The notes under the pieces: generated by a model
Seen by the model: only the letters and a program-made list of their open reading frames with translations
Told to the model about the DNA's origin: nothing
Database searches by the model: none
Translations under genes and position numbers: made by a program
Assembly (NCBI RefSeq): GCF_020382885.2
Contig: NC_058501.1
Span: forward strand, 1-64,000
Length of the DNA stretch: 64,000 nucleotides
Direction: 5' to 3'
Source of the DNA: Scatophagus argus
Lineage: Eukaryota > Chordata > Actinopteri > Scatophagidae
Part shown: positions 21,372 through 33,998 of the stretch, in pieces
Layout: every line of letters begins with the position of its first letter
Position numbering within the stretch: the first letter of the stretch is position 1

Positions 21372-22994
21372 GCGGTCCGTGTACCTTCCGTTCATTCAAT
21401 TTTCAATTTAGAAACGCAAATCGGAAAACAAAAAAACGGGGCATTTTTTCTATTTCCATTTCTTAAACAAACATTGGACAACCAATTTAATGACCCTTTT
21501 AAAAGAAAACCATTGCATTTTCCTATCCAAAAGTTAGTTTTCGGGGGAAGGCCTCGAACTTTTGTATTTCCATTTTCAATTTCAGTATATCATCACGTAC
21601 AGCACAGCCCACTGCTGCTCTAGGGTCACCTGCTCAGGCTATAGCTCCCACTCCCCCCCGAGCAAGCATGAGTAACACCTTCCAAAGGTACCTCCAGTTT
21701 CATCTCATCTTACAATTAACTACAAAGCTACATATGAATAAATCATCATAATTGTATTTCTTTTTGCATTCTTGAGATCCTTTGTAACCAAGATAATTTA
21801 AAAACTTGAATCAATTGTAATTGCATCAATTGTAATGTAGACTATGTGTTTAAGATGGAATTAATTGATTTGACTTGATGTAAACTATTCCCACAACAAT
21901 CTTTCTAGGTCTGTCTTCATCGCTGAGCTCAGCCAGGGGAAACTGAAGCCTACTCGTATGGTTGTTCTCAGACTGTTTGAGTTTGAAGCCACAACCACAG
22001 GTATCCTTGCAAAAATACACGATGCCCTGCAGAGTGATGACCCTCTCATCCTGACCGATGCCCAGGGAAATGAGATTGTGGACTCCGAAGGGACAAGAGG
22101 TACTAATTGAAAAATGAATAATTACACAATAATAGTTTGTTTGATCAACTACATGCTCATCTATACTGGTCTCTCTTTGTCTCATAATTTTCTTGACCCG
22201 CAAAGGGTTCTGTTTTGCTGCAAATGTGTTTACATTATATGTGTTCAAAGATTTGTCTTCCTCTCTTGCTAGGCTCCAAGTATTGGAAGCAAAATGCAAA
22301 AAAGTTTCTTGCTGTCCCAGAGCAGATCATCCATGAGTTCCAGAAAGGAACAAAGGCAAAGAAACTGAGGTAAACATTTTAGTTACAGCCAACTGATATT
22401 TGTCTTTCATTTTGTTTTAAGTACCATCTCTTAGAAAAAAGCTTATCTGAACAGAACTTGTGAATATTGTACAATTTTGTTGTGTATTTTTGTCTCTCCT
22501 TGTAGTCTTAAAGATATGGACTCCACAAGTCTTCAGGAAGTTCATGATAAAATAGAAGAAGTGATCTTGGCTGCTCAAGGACTGAGTGAAGTCACCACAG
22601 TCCTGAAGGACCTATCAACATATGGAGGCTGAAATGTGCCACGGATAATTAATTGAATAGACCTTTAAATTATTAATTAAATGTGTCATTAATTTATTAA
22701 AAGTGTAATTAAATTATTAAAATTGACTTTAAATATATATATGATTAATTGAATCCTGATTTATTTCATGTAAATGTATGTATATGTTTATTTCGCTATT
22801 TAAATAATTATTGTTCTATTTAATTATTTCATAGTAAGTGCGCTGCAGCACTTCATGAAATAATTGTATCTGTCAACCTCACCCATCAAAGTCAGTGGGC
22901 GGGACCAAAGCCGGCTCTGGGTGGGACTACAGCCAAATCAATTGCTTTGGTCTGCACTTTGCAGTCTGATGACGAGAGGCGATATTCAAAAAAC

Positions 22995-25915
22995 ATGGCG
23001 GGTACAGATAATGAAAATCAAATATGTAGAGACCTTATAAACAGTGTAAACAATTTAGCAGATAATGTGGAAGCAGATACGAGTGAGCCAGACAACGTGA
23101 TCAATCAAATTGAAGAGTTCATAGAGACTATTGGAATCGTTTCCGCACTTTCCGACCACGATTTTAACAGGAGAGTAACAGCAAATTTAGAGGAAGTACT
23201 CCATCGCTTAGCTAGTAGGGCTACCACACCGCAGCATGAAAACCACCCGGAGGGATCGGTGAATTTCGTTTTCGACATACCAGCTGCAGCTCTTGAGCGG
23301 CAAGTTCTTTGTGGAATACCAGCAAGTGAGATTGCAACGAGGTTACGAGTTTCAACAAGGACCATCAGAAGGCGACTGAAACAGTGTGGCTTGAGGAATG
23401 TAGCGTGAATGCATCTGTCTGACTGCAGAGATTATTGATGGTTATCGGTGTCGTGTCATAGCTCATTCATTTAACCTATTACCTTTAGCGTAACACAAAT
23501 TGCCTTTGATGTTTTTTGTGCAGAAAACGAGACCTTTATTCAATTGTGGACGATGATGAGTTGGACCGTATGGTTCTTGAAATACACAGAGGACATCCAA
23601 ACACCGGATACAAGCTCATGCGTGGCCATCTAAATGCAAGAGGTGTGCGTGTTCCAAGTGAGTGCAGGTGTTTCGGTTGCCAGTCGTCACTAGTACTATA
23701 CTGTTTGATAATTGTCATTCATTTTGGCCATGTCATCCAAAGCTTTAGCCTATACTTTAATCCCTGCCCACTGTGCCCAGGCTCAAGGATACTTGACTCT
23801 CTACGCAGAGTCAATGCAGAAGGAGTGTACATGAGACGTTTAAGGCTGCGTGTGTCAAGGCGAAGGCAGTACTCTGTACCTGGCCCCAATTGTTTATGGC
23901 ATAGACGGGAATCATAAACTCATCAGGTCAGTCATATTCGTAGGAACAACATTAAGTGAATTGAGACACTTCGAAACATCACTCAACATAGTCATTATGT
24001 GATATCAACCTGTCCAGTTAGTAAGTGTAATTGTGAACCCATTTTGCTGTTAGGAAGTTTTTTTTTTCTCTCCGTTCTACCTGCTGGCTGTTGAATTTGC
24101 ACAACAGCAGGAAAAATGGATTCATAATCAGTGTCATTTCCTAGACAGGCTTATGATTGACTTTGCATTGCACTGTGCTGTTTGTTAGTTCCCTTTATTT
24201 TTTTAGCAGTATGTATAAATGAACCTTTAAAAGAATCTCGGGTGAAAATGTCTGCTCAATTAAAATTGGTCACCTGTTTTATTACAATGACACAGGTAGA
24301 TTTCACAAGAAGACAATTTAAAGTAATCCAATTGTTGGAATGTCATCCTCTCAACCTAATGGTCATTCCAAGCCTCCAGTAGTTTTGACCTCTTGCTGTT
24401 TGCAGTTATCCGATAATTTTATTTTAACTTTAACCAAAATCCACTTGGAGGGGTGCAATGACTTAACAAGAAGGCCTACTTGACTATACAAAGCAACATA
24501 AACACTTGTAAAGATTTAATCTTTTTGTGTTTAAAACTGCTTCACAGGTGGAGATTCGTTATCCATGGTGGGGTGGATGGATTCAGTCGTCTCGTGGTCT
24601 ACCTGACTGCGGCTGGCAATAATAGAGCCATTACAGTCTTGGAGAGCTTTAAGACCGCTGTTGAGCAGTATGGACTGCCGTCAAGGGTACGGTCTGATAA
24701 AGGGGGAGAGAATGCAGATGTGGCTGAATTTATGATCAGGAGTAGAGGAACAGACAGGAATTCACACATTACTGGACGAAGTGTCCACAATCAGAGGTAA
24801 ATGCATAGTTGCAATAAATACATACATACTGTACATACTACTGGTTCACACCAGTTGAACACTTTTCTCTAGTTCTTCACGGAAATTTTAGAATATTCAG
24901 TTCAATTTGTTTTAATTTGATTCAGTTTATTGATTTTTGTGTGTAAGACTCCACAGCACTGCCATTGATGAGTGGGAATATCTTTCAAGCAGTAGAATCT
25001 AAGCTTTCCAACAATATGACACTTGCCTGTACACAAGACTTTAGGGGAGAGCATCACATGCTGCTTCAGGATATAATACATGTTAACATTCATGTTTTGT
25101 TCTGTAAACTGCCCAAGACCATACTGTAGCAGATGATTCCAATAATCCAGGTCCTTGGTCTGTCTGCAATGAGTTCCAAAACTTGACCAGTGATGTAGTA
25201 AGGAGGGTCTTTAAAATGTCTTAAATTAAAGCATTGATTTTATTTAACACAGGATTGAAAGGATGTGGAGGGATGTTTATGAACATACACTAGACCTCTT
25301 CTACCAGATCTTTACGTCACTGGAATATCAGGGACTTCTCAATCCGGATAACGAGGTCCATCTTTATGCACTGCACCGGGCCTTCCTTCCTGTCATTCAG
25401 CAGAGCCTGAACGATTTCAGAGATGCCTGGAACTTCCATGGTCTCAGAACTGAAAGGAATCAGTCACCTCAACAACTCTGGATGCGATACAGAGACCAAG
25501 GCCCTATGGAGGATCCTACCCAGGTTTTAGAAATTAACTTCTAATTGTTTCCCATTGGTTAATCTGATTCACAGTATGCATAGCTTTTAAAAAAAACAGA
25601 ATGAGCAACCTTTAATTGTTTCCAACTTCATGAGTTATTTTAATTACCTTGTGTAATGCCATGTAAAAATAGTTTTAAGTTCAATACTGATCATGCTTGT
25701 CCAATATTCAGGTTTATGATGACTATGGCATTGACTGGAATGGACCACACAGTCTGGATGGAGGCCTGGTGTCAGTCCCTGAGGTTCAATTGGCACGTGA
25801 GCTCTCGGAAGAAGAACTTAACATGTTGCCACCTGTAGGAGTGTCTGTATCTGATGCAATACAGTGTTATTTAGAAACCGTTGAAATTGTGTGCAGCATG
25901 ACAACAACAAACTGA
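22995..25915 (+). pseudogene. DDE integrase-like transposase, six exons, 2-nt deletion
   Basis: Predicted exons: 22995-23404, 23524-23657, 23781-23926, 24548-24796, 25253-25523 and 25712-25915. Exon 1 has a helix-turn-helix (ASEIATRLRVSTRTIRRRLK). The integrase core follows: [16 protein letters not shown], second Asp in VRSDKGGEN, third acid in RIERMWRD, then LRTERNQSPQQLW. The exon lengths sum to 1,414 nt, which is two short of a multiple of three. The break is at about 23901, where the sequence around the expected first catalytic Asp, a WHxDG-type motif, is shifted and hits a stop. The family is the integrase-core type that is abundant in fish and cnidarians. This copy is inactive. Confidence 0.82.
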
Positions 25916-27067
25916 TGCAAAACTTGAGATTTATTAAACTCTTTGAGAACAACAGCCACTGACGAGTCAGTGCAGAAATTGAAAATGAATGTTATTCACA
26001 TAATCAGCAGTCCCTGGGCCAGAACAGATGTTTGTGAACAGTAAATTCTTTGGGACGCCCTCTATGAACTTAACTGAGCTGACATGGATGCTACATGCAG
26101 GGAATTCTTTTAAAAAGTAAAAAATTAAAGTAGCCCAAATCCTGTGTCTGCAGTATTTATGGAAGAGAGAAGTGCTTTTTCAAATTCACTGTATGTTGTG
26201 AAATGATGTGGCAGCTTCAATGTTTCGAAGCAGGTGGCAGAGGTGGGAAGGGTCCTTTCTGAAATCTCCAGCCTCAATTCAGCAGGAAGCCTCTCCCAAC
26301 CAACCCAGAATTTCACCAATTGAGCCAGAGTACCTGGTGAAGCAAAAACAAATACATGGAATTAAATCAGAATGGCTTGCAAAAGTGTACACTCCTTCAA
26401 ATGTTGATTATTTTGCCACATCAACAAAGTTTATACAATAAACATACATCATTTATGAAAGCAAATTTATTTGTGCATGTCAACGTTTTCAGTTGCAGTT
26501 GCTCTCAGTGCATAATTGTCTTTAGTTGAATGGCAAAATTGGCTGAATGGTAACATTTTTCAGCTAATGATCTAAATGGACAGTCACCCAAAACATACAG
26601 CTAGTAACATACAGAACTAGTAAAAGTGGCTTAAGGACAAAGACTGAAAACTACTATTAAGACTGACAATCAATTTAGGAGTAAAATGAACCTAGGGTAA
26701 AGAGAGCCATTGGTAGTGGTAAACAAATACCAACCAATACCAAGTGAAAATGTGTTTTGTGCACTGCAAGGGATTTCCACATGTCCGAAATAGAAATCAA
26801 GAAACAAAACAAAAACAAAACAAGTCACATTACAATCCTTTTGATAGAATTGCAAGTATAATGACACTGCCGGGAGCGGCCAAAGGTGTGTCAAATGTAT
26901 CTCCCACACCCTTCACAATCAGTGCAAGCACACATACCCAATCCTCATTAATTTACACACCTGTATATTTGACTGACAGTGGCCTTTGGGTCTGGCACAG
27001 TCAGAGCACACTATAAATTGGTTGATCATCAGCATTGCACAGCTGAATGTTACACTGCTGTTACATT

Positions 27068-27926
27068 CCTCCCCTAGCCTCCATATACGACTCCCGCTGT
27101 CTCAGCAGAGCCAGGAGCATCGTAAAAGACTACACACCCTGGCTTCCACCACTTCAACCTGTTGCCCTCTGGCAGGCGCTACAGGGCCATCAAAACAAAA
27201 ACAAATAGACTGAGGAACAGCTTCTTTCCTAAAGCTGTCACTAGACTCAACTCAAATCTAGCACAAAGGAACTGACAGGCTTTGCATGTTACTGGCAACG
27301 CCACCCACACCACAATGTTGCTAAATACAGGAACTCTTGGAACTCTTGTCACTTGCACTATCGCTGCTCTGCTATATGTTATTATATACTGTCATAATTC
27401 TGCCATACTTGCCATATACTGTCATATACTGCCATATATACTTGCCTCTACTCTCTCATGCATATTGCAAAATACTTGAAAATGTCACATCAGTCACTTT
27501 ATACACTGTGTTCACTTACCCATAGGATACTGCCATGTACCTCTCTGCCTTTATGCAGCCTTCCCTCTCTTTGATGTAAAATTGTATAATACTTGAGAAT
27601 GCCACAACAGTCACTTTATACACTGCATTCACTTTACCCATAAGTATTCACTTTATCCATAAGGATTCACTTTACCCATAAGTTACTGCCATCTGCAGTA
27701 AATCGTGTACAAATTGTGTAAAAATTGTTAATATATATATATATTTTTTTAAGTTTTATTAAGTTTTATTACTTTTAGTATATACTAGGTCTCTATGTTT
27801 ATTTACTTTATTACTGTGTGCACTTTATGGGAAAGCAGAAATCTCATTGTACCCGTATAATGACAATAAAAGCTTTCTATTCTATTCTATTCTATTCTAT
27901 TCTATTCTATTCTATTCACTTACATT
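27068..27926 (+). mobile_element. LINE 3' fragment (Rex1-like) with TATTC tail
   Basis: Starts in the C-terminal coding part: on the plus strand SIVKDYTPWLPPLQPVA-type text with tggcaggcgctacagggcca and gaggaacagcttctttccta, a pattern common to fish Rex1-group ORF2 ends. A long 3' region with internal repeats (ttcactttacccataag) leads to aataaaagctttctattcta and a tattc repeat. It lies in the HECT gene region of the nested transposon, so it arrived after that element. Confidence 0.7.
27880..27926. repeat. (TATTC)n microsatellite tail
   Basis: About nine tattc units directly follow the poly(A)-signal-like aataaaagc of the LINE fragment, so this is probably its 3' tail. Confidence 0.9.
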
Positions 27927-30414
27927 TCTAAAACCTAATGGCCATAACTTAGAATAATGTGCATGAACTGTGTTGACAGAGTAATGAATTGGGTTTCAGA
28001 AGCAGGGAATGCCATTATCTCTCTGCACCCTTTCAAAACAACCTAAACTGATGTATCCATTTTGGCATTGTCCTTCACTGTTGCCAATACTGACCCAGGT
28101 CATAGCATGAATTATGTTCGTATCATACCTGCAGCATACTATGAAGACAACACGTATCCTCTGTGTCATTAGAGCACCAGGAGAGAACAGTGATATTGCT
28201 GACCTGTACGCTGAGCTCGAAAAAGATAGTACTGTATAAACATACAGGTTGCTCTCATGTCATTAATGAAATATAGCATAACTACACACATCCAGCCACA
28301 ACACGTTACCTTTGAGAGGTCATAATTCAACGACACTTACCTATCCTAAACGAAGTTTATAATGTTTTGCTATACATACAGAACAAACCCCTCATAATTA
28401 CTGACCTGAAAATGTTACTCTCTGTTCTCCCAGTCCTGCAGCGAGAAGGTCAGCTTTCATCCCTACGCTTGGGACCGAGTCGGCTCGGTGGTCAGCTACA
28501 CAGCAGAACACGTGTGTGTAACTGAAGATTCTTCTAGCTTGGGCACCGGGTCGTCTCGTCATGCTTGTTCTGACATAAGGCGCAAAGAGTCTTGATATTT
28601 CGGCTAAAACGAAGAAAAAAAATACCATCTTAGCCACCACATCTCAAAAGTGAATAATAACATTATGGTAGCTGTTTTAAATTTCACATTAACATACTAG
28701 CCTTACTCCTCTATCACGAGGCCGCTGGCTAACTTAGCTATTTTTTGTTGATTAGCAAACTAACTCAGATCCAATCAGCGCACAGGCCTACCAAATTATC
28801 ATTAACATTACACATTAACATGTCTCTTGAATAACTGATAATTATTAGCACACCTGCCCATTATAAGATTCATGATTAGCCAGCGACATACATACCGGTA
28901 AGTGATACGTAAGTGATTAGCTTACCCTGAACAGGTGTTCGAGCAGGGTTAGGATGTTCCTGTGACTGTGGGGAGGATGTTTCTTGTTCTGGAGCATTTC
29001 TTATGGCTTCTTCAATTAAATTGGCTGCTTCCCTGAGGAGCTCTGGGCAACTTTTTCGCATGGTATGCTTCTTCTCTGGGCATTCGTGATGTTACACGTT
29101 TAAATGTAATGTCGGTCACGATGTCCAGCACACTGTCTGTTTGGCAGGCAGCAGCACATGCACAGAGGGTTTAATAGCTGAACGGCTATGGCACATGTCA
29201 CTGTTATCCAACAGCGCCATCTAGCGTATACAATTGTAATTGTGTGTATTGTGAGTCCGATGATCATCATCTCTACTATCGATCAGCTAAGCCTTATTTC
29301 GCAGGGAAACCAATCAGGTGTAAGGACCCGCCTACTGGCTTTGATGGGTGAGGTTGACAGTTAAAATTATTTCATGAAGTGCTGCAACACACGGGCTATG
29401 AAATAATTAAATAGAAAACAATAATTAATTAAATAGCGAAATAAATAAATATATGTATACATCTACATTAAATAAATTGGGATTCAATCATATATATACA
29501 TTTAATGACAATTTTAATAATTTAATTACACTTTTAATAAATTAATGACACATTTAATTAATTATTTAAAGGTCTATTCAATTAATTATCCGTGGCACAT
29601 TTCAGCCTCCATATTAACACAGGCCAGCGACACCAGGGGCGCTATGCTGGTTCTGACCAACACCATGATAACACACATGAAGGAGGCCTTTGACTGTATT
29701 GTGTGCAAAGGTCTGTTGTTTGATCTATATTAAAGTCTACCTTTAAGCAGGATCAAATTGAATGGCCAAGTGAATCAAGCATTAATTCATTTTTGCATGT
29801 TAAAGTGAAACTGTCGCTTGCCAAGCTTTTAAACATATGTAATATGTAGATAACGTAAAGAGAAAGTAATATGTTGAATTCTAATCTTACATGTGTATTG
29901 GCCTTTTCATTTTCTTCATCAAAAAGGGCTCATGGAAGAACCTGTGATTGCTGTCTGCTGCAAAAGCTTTGTTGGCTGCAAAAACTGCGTTGACCAGTGG
30001 ATGCTGACATCTGACCAGTGCCTCAAATTCAGGGCGGATGAGTTCTCTGTCAATGCACACAGGCTGACCAGTCTTGACAATGTTCTCTCCATACTGGGTG
30101 GTGTCATTAAGATGGATTAACCTTTTGAGTGTGATTGTATCACGTTCAATGATTTAAACCTGATTACCTCTGTTATTGTACATCTGGCTAATTGCCTTGT
30201 TCAAAGTCAGTTGGAATTTTGCACTTGTTCAACAGCTGTAGAGGATACAGATCTTTTTTTAATTTCATCTTGCACTTTGGAAACATATGTTCACTGGGTG
30301 GGGAACATAGTTTAATGTTCAACACTGCTGGTAGCAAGTGTTCGATTTTAGTTGCAATTAAAGAAATGTAACAAAATACACAGTATATCCAGAAGCAACT
30401 TGTCTCTGACATTT

Positions 30415-32847
30415 TCATGCATATTGCTGCGTAATGTTTATCAGAAGCATCAATGCATCCTGAAAAGGTGCAAAGTTATAGTTTACCACGTTGTCTAATA
30501 AAACTGAAATATCAGAATACTCCTCAGCAAAACGTTGCTCTGCTGACATTTTGTCGTCCTCAGTTGTGAAGGGGTCAGTTCCAAAACAGGAGACTCTAGT
30601 AAGTGAAGAGCCAACATCCTGCTGGTACATGTCTGCTGCTTGGGAGGCATGTGGCAACAACTCATCTCCTACTTTTTTTGGACATCCTCCTGCTGCCAAA
30701 TGATTGGGTGTTCCTTTGCCTGTGAAGCAAAGTCACAAAATGTCAGCTATTGTTTGAATACACTGTCAACTGTGTTACATTTTTTATATTTTTATGTAAC
30801 TCACTGGGGATTCTGTGTGCATTCCATGCAAGTACAGCTCTTGTTAGGCCAATGTTGCACAGCTCGGCAGTAAGGTTAGATGTACAGTATTTGGTGACAT
30901 TGTCGTCCATGTCGAGGACTTCCTCATCCTGCAGCTGCATGAGGGCCTCCTTCAATGGGTAATTTACCCGGTTGTTAATCTCTACCCACATTCTTTCCAC
31001 TGTATGATTTTGTAGACAAGAAAAGCATAGATTTTATTTTTTTTCTACATTTACATATTATATATACACTATATAATAACACTCAATTAAAAAAAATTCC
31101 ACTCAATTTAGTCTGCAAAATCAACATGGTGAGAGGAAACATGATTATATCAGATGTAAAACTTTTGATTGTGAATCTAAACAGTAGGATGGGGATGCAT
31201 CTGGTTTTAAAAAGTGTTAAATAGCTATATATTCCAATAACAATCATTGCTCGAGTTTGTTGTTTTGTTGTTCAGTACATAACATCTGAGTAACATTTCC
31301 AAAGCATCTCATTTCGGGCATAAACAAAGCACATTTTATACATTAAGGAGACCGTTACCTCACCTTTGTCGACTGAGTTTGGAGATATGGTTGCCTTTGC
31401 AAGTTATGTCTGTGGTTAGACAGCATCTCCTGCATGTAGAGGGTCAAGTAAAATTCCCGGCCATGGTCCACCCTGACCTGGTCCCACATCCCGTATTCAA
31501 GAACTGCTGATCTATAAAATAGTGAAACATGACTGAGATGTTGACTCATCAAATGTTAAGTCTGCAATGTAGGATAGACCAAGGATATTGCAATCTACCA
31601 GTGCACTGCGTGCACAATTACAGGTGAAGCTCGATTAATTAGCATATTCATTCTAATTTATTGAGATGGAATTTTGCAGCAAAAACAATAGATGTGATTT
31701 ATTGTTCTCAAATAATTTGAAGTGGAAATGTGTGAGGCTTCAGGCTATGTCCCTATTGTATTAACACTGCTAACTTTTCCACTACAGTGAGAGAGTTTGC
31801 CCTAGAGGGTACTTGGACTCAGAAATCACACAAAGGGTGTATTGAAGCAAGAAAAAAAAGGTTGAGAAGCACTGTACTAACCTGTAAACATCTTCCTAGA
31901 TCGTGAGATTATTTTTGACAGGCATGGTTGCGTGGGCAACCACCTTACTGCTGTACCCATCCATTGCGAGAACATGTGTCACTCCGAACATGACCAATTT
32001 TTCATTCTGGTCGATGTGGACTTTGTGTTCCATGTATGCAGCACTGTAGGGGACGGGGTTAAGGTTACGTGCGCCCTTTGGGGGAAAAAGCAAGTAATAG
32101 TTAGCTAGTAAAATACATTATACCAAATACCACAATATTAAAGGCTCTCAAAAGATACTTACACGTTTGCGCATTTCGTGATAGGGACAATGAGTTGTTC
32201 TCAAAATCTTCCCCACCCGGCGTTCACCAGCAGCCACTCCCATTGCAGACAGGTACCCGGTCACCATCTTTCGGCCATATGTTGGCCCTGTCTGATGAAT
32301 CAACATAAGCCGTGACATGTAGGCCAAGTCTATATGAAATATAAAATATAAAACAGTGGTGGATAGAGTAGCCAAAAAATGCACTCAAATTGTCACCTCA
32401 GAAAAAAAACGGGGGGGGGGCGCTGTTAATGATGGGTTGATGGGTAGAATCCTGAATGGGTAAAAAGAAAAGTAACTAGCTCAGTGTAGCTGAATGAGTT
32501 TACTCAAGTAAAAGTACGGCGATGATGTAAAACTGCTCTTAAATGTACAATTTATCCAAAAACCTAATCAAGTAAGATAGATGACCTGTAACAGAGTAAA
32601 TCTAACTTGTTATAATAATAACCTACCTGATTTATTGCTCTGCTGATAGCAACCTCTAATTGCGGATCCTGTCGGATACCTGTCCCCTCCTGGAAATGTT
32701 GTGATGTGCACAAAATCTCCTGACACTCATTTCAGAACATCCTTGCTGCACACCTAAATGTAATAAATTTGTGGAAATGTCCGCGTGAGAGAGATTTTGA
32801 GCTATCATTTCTCTTATTAAATTCCCGTTGGGCTCGAGGTACACCAT
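30415..32847 (-). pseudogene. Broken copy of the integrase-like transposase in element B
   Basis: Exons mirror those of element A in reverse: the start is at 32847 ([15 protein letters not shown]) and the stop near 30415. There is a 5-nt net insertion in exon 1 near 32665 (a ggatcc-like interruption) that shifts frame, and exon 3 has a TAG in place of the Tyr codon near 31902. The remaining exons are well preserved ([42 protein letters not shown]). The copy is inactive but close in sequence to A. Confidence 0.85.
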
Positions 32848-33476
32848 CTCTTCCAGGCTTCAAACTCGTTCCCAACCGAATCTGCTACTGTTTTGCTAAA
32901 ACTGCACAAGACGCGGTAATCGCGGGAAAAAGGCTAAAAACTTTCCCGGTATACTGCTTCTGGTTCATGTTGTAATAAAACAGATGTAAAAAAAAAGCAT
33001 TTTTGCATTTTGGATTAACACAAATTTAATTCTTGGTCTTTATCAAGGAATATAAAAAATCCGTAATAGAAAAATAACACAAAATCCAATATATGGCTGT
33101 ATTGGAATGGAAAACGACTCGTTTTTTATTTTATTTAAACCTGCTACATATATTGAGAAAAGAAAAAAGCTCAGTTTTTTGTTTTCCGATTTGCGTTTCT
33201 AAATTGAAAATTGAATGAACGGAAAGTACACGGACCCAGTACACTCTTGGTGTCTGATGTAGGTCTGTATAACATAGGGAATATGACAATCGAACATTTG
33301 CCTCTCAAGATTGCACAAAACACCTGCATTAATTTGAATACCAGCATCAAGCATCTTTGAGTTTGATTGATTTGAGAATTTGAGAAAGGCACTATATAGA
33401 TGTAATTATCATTTGTTATTATTAGTAATGGTAGAAGACTGAATGACCAGTTAATTTAAAACTTGATGTACTCACT

Positions 33477-33610
33477 TTCCTCCAAATTTATCCATTAGAT
33501 AAGAGATCAAGAGGCGGACCAGGCAATGCCTCTCCTTTATAGACCGGTGCTATCCAGGCTGTTCAATATTGCCTTCCCCTCTGCTGTATCTGCCATTATC
33601 TGTCGGAAAT
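33477..33610 (-). pseudogene. Exon of SAMD3-like gene, frameshifted
   Basis: Bounded by a ttctttttag acceptor and a gtgagta donor on the minus strand. It reads DFRQIMADTAEGKAILNSLD, then after a one-base shift near 33538 KERHCLVRLLISYLMDKFGG. The second motif (hydrophobic LVRxLISxLMDKFG) recurs in the teleost SAMD3-like family named at 14751. The frameshift marks a pseudogene, unless the shift is a sequencing error. Confidence 0.5.
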
Positions 33611-33716
33611 CCTAAAAAGAACAAAGAAAATTTGGACAGAAGAGAGAATTGGTTGGGAATAACTTAATAAGGAATCCAGATTTGTTACCTACAAATTTGA
33701 TACCTACAAACACAGG

Positions 33717-33862
33717 AACAATTTGGAGCACAGTGGGTTTTGAAGAATGGGGGGGATTGGCTCGTCCATAATTGCCCCCATGCCTGCCTCATGCACCACA
33801 GTGTTTTGTTGCCCAGGGATTTGTACGAACGGAGTGGTCACGTCTGCATTATTGCCAGTCTG
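33717..33862 (-). pseudogene. Upstream exon of the same minus-strand gene
   Basis: Open from about 33862 to a donor (gtaggt) at about 33716, encoding TGNNADVTTPFVQIPGQQNT and EAGMGAIMDEPIPPILQNPL. I do not recognise the text by itself. It is listed because it has a good donor and lies in register with the exon at 33477-33610. Confidence 0.4.
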
Positions 33863-33998
33863 CACAGATAAAAAAGATGCAGGCATGACAAATTATTGAC
33901 CAGTGATGCATACTAACGTATGGGGCTACTAGTGAGTGCTAAAGCAGTACTTTGACGATACTCACATGAGAGTTATAAGGGAGGGAAGGAAGTAAGGG

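Larger units (their letters stand above)
26125..29061 (-). pseudogene. HECT E3 ubiquitin ligase-like companion gene, gutted
   Basis: Three exons are clear on the minus strand: 28926-29061 (MRKSCPELLREAANLIEEAI...), 28406-28603 (contains MKADLLAAGLGEQRVTF) and the last, 26125-26333. The last carries the HECT C-lobe signature LVKFWVGWERLP, the catalytic Cys in TSATCFETLKLP, and ends TGFGLL. HECT enzymes take ubiquitin on that Cys and pass it to substrates. The pattern resembles multicopy fish proteins labelled G2E3-like. The N-lobe, expected between the second and last exons, is not visible in the 2.1 kb between them, part of which is a LINE fragment (27068-27926). Confidence 0.75.
22621..29613 (+). 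mobile_element. Second integrase-type transposon, 7.0 kb, nested in element B
   Basis: Inverted repeats of about 290 bp begin tatggaggctgaaatgtgcc (22621-22915 and 29322-29613). Flanks are TCAACA (22615-22620) and TTAACA (29614-29619), a 6-bp target duplication with one later substitution; the uninterrupted site is readable in element A at about 19200. Termini are unrelated to those of A and B. It holds a plus-strand transposase gene and a minus-strand HECT-type gene remnant, the same convergent two-gene plan as element A. Confidence 0.9.
21909..30120 (+). pseudogene. Broken copy of the RING-like gene in element B
   Basis: Recognisable exons: 21909-22099, 22273-22369, 22506-22620 joined after the inserted transposon to 29620-29713, and the C-terminal exon near 29927-30120 ending SILGGVIKMD. 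Exon 1 and the first part of exon 2 are missing. The fifth exon is cut by the transposon at 22621-29613 between the codons for KDLST and the following QASDTRG. One RING cysteine (CLKCRAD in A) is replaced by Phe here (CLKFRAD). It cannot be functional. Confidence 0.85.
21374..33236 (-). mobile_element. Integrase-type transposon B, inverted decayed copy of A, split by another transposon
   Basis: The same termini as element A occur at 21374 and 33236. The target duplication is CAGTAC at 21366-21371 and 33237-33242, with a 2-bp slip at the left. Without the insertion at 22621-29613 the copy is about 4.9 kb. It lacks the 700-bp hAT and about 0.85 kb covering exon 1, intron 1 and part of exon 2 of the RING-like gene. 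It lies in the opposite orientation to A. Confidence 0.88.
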
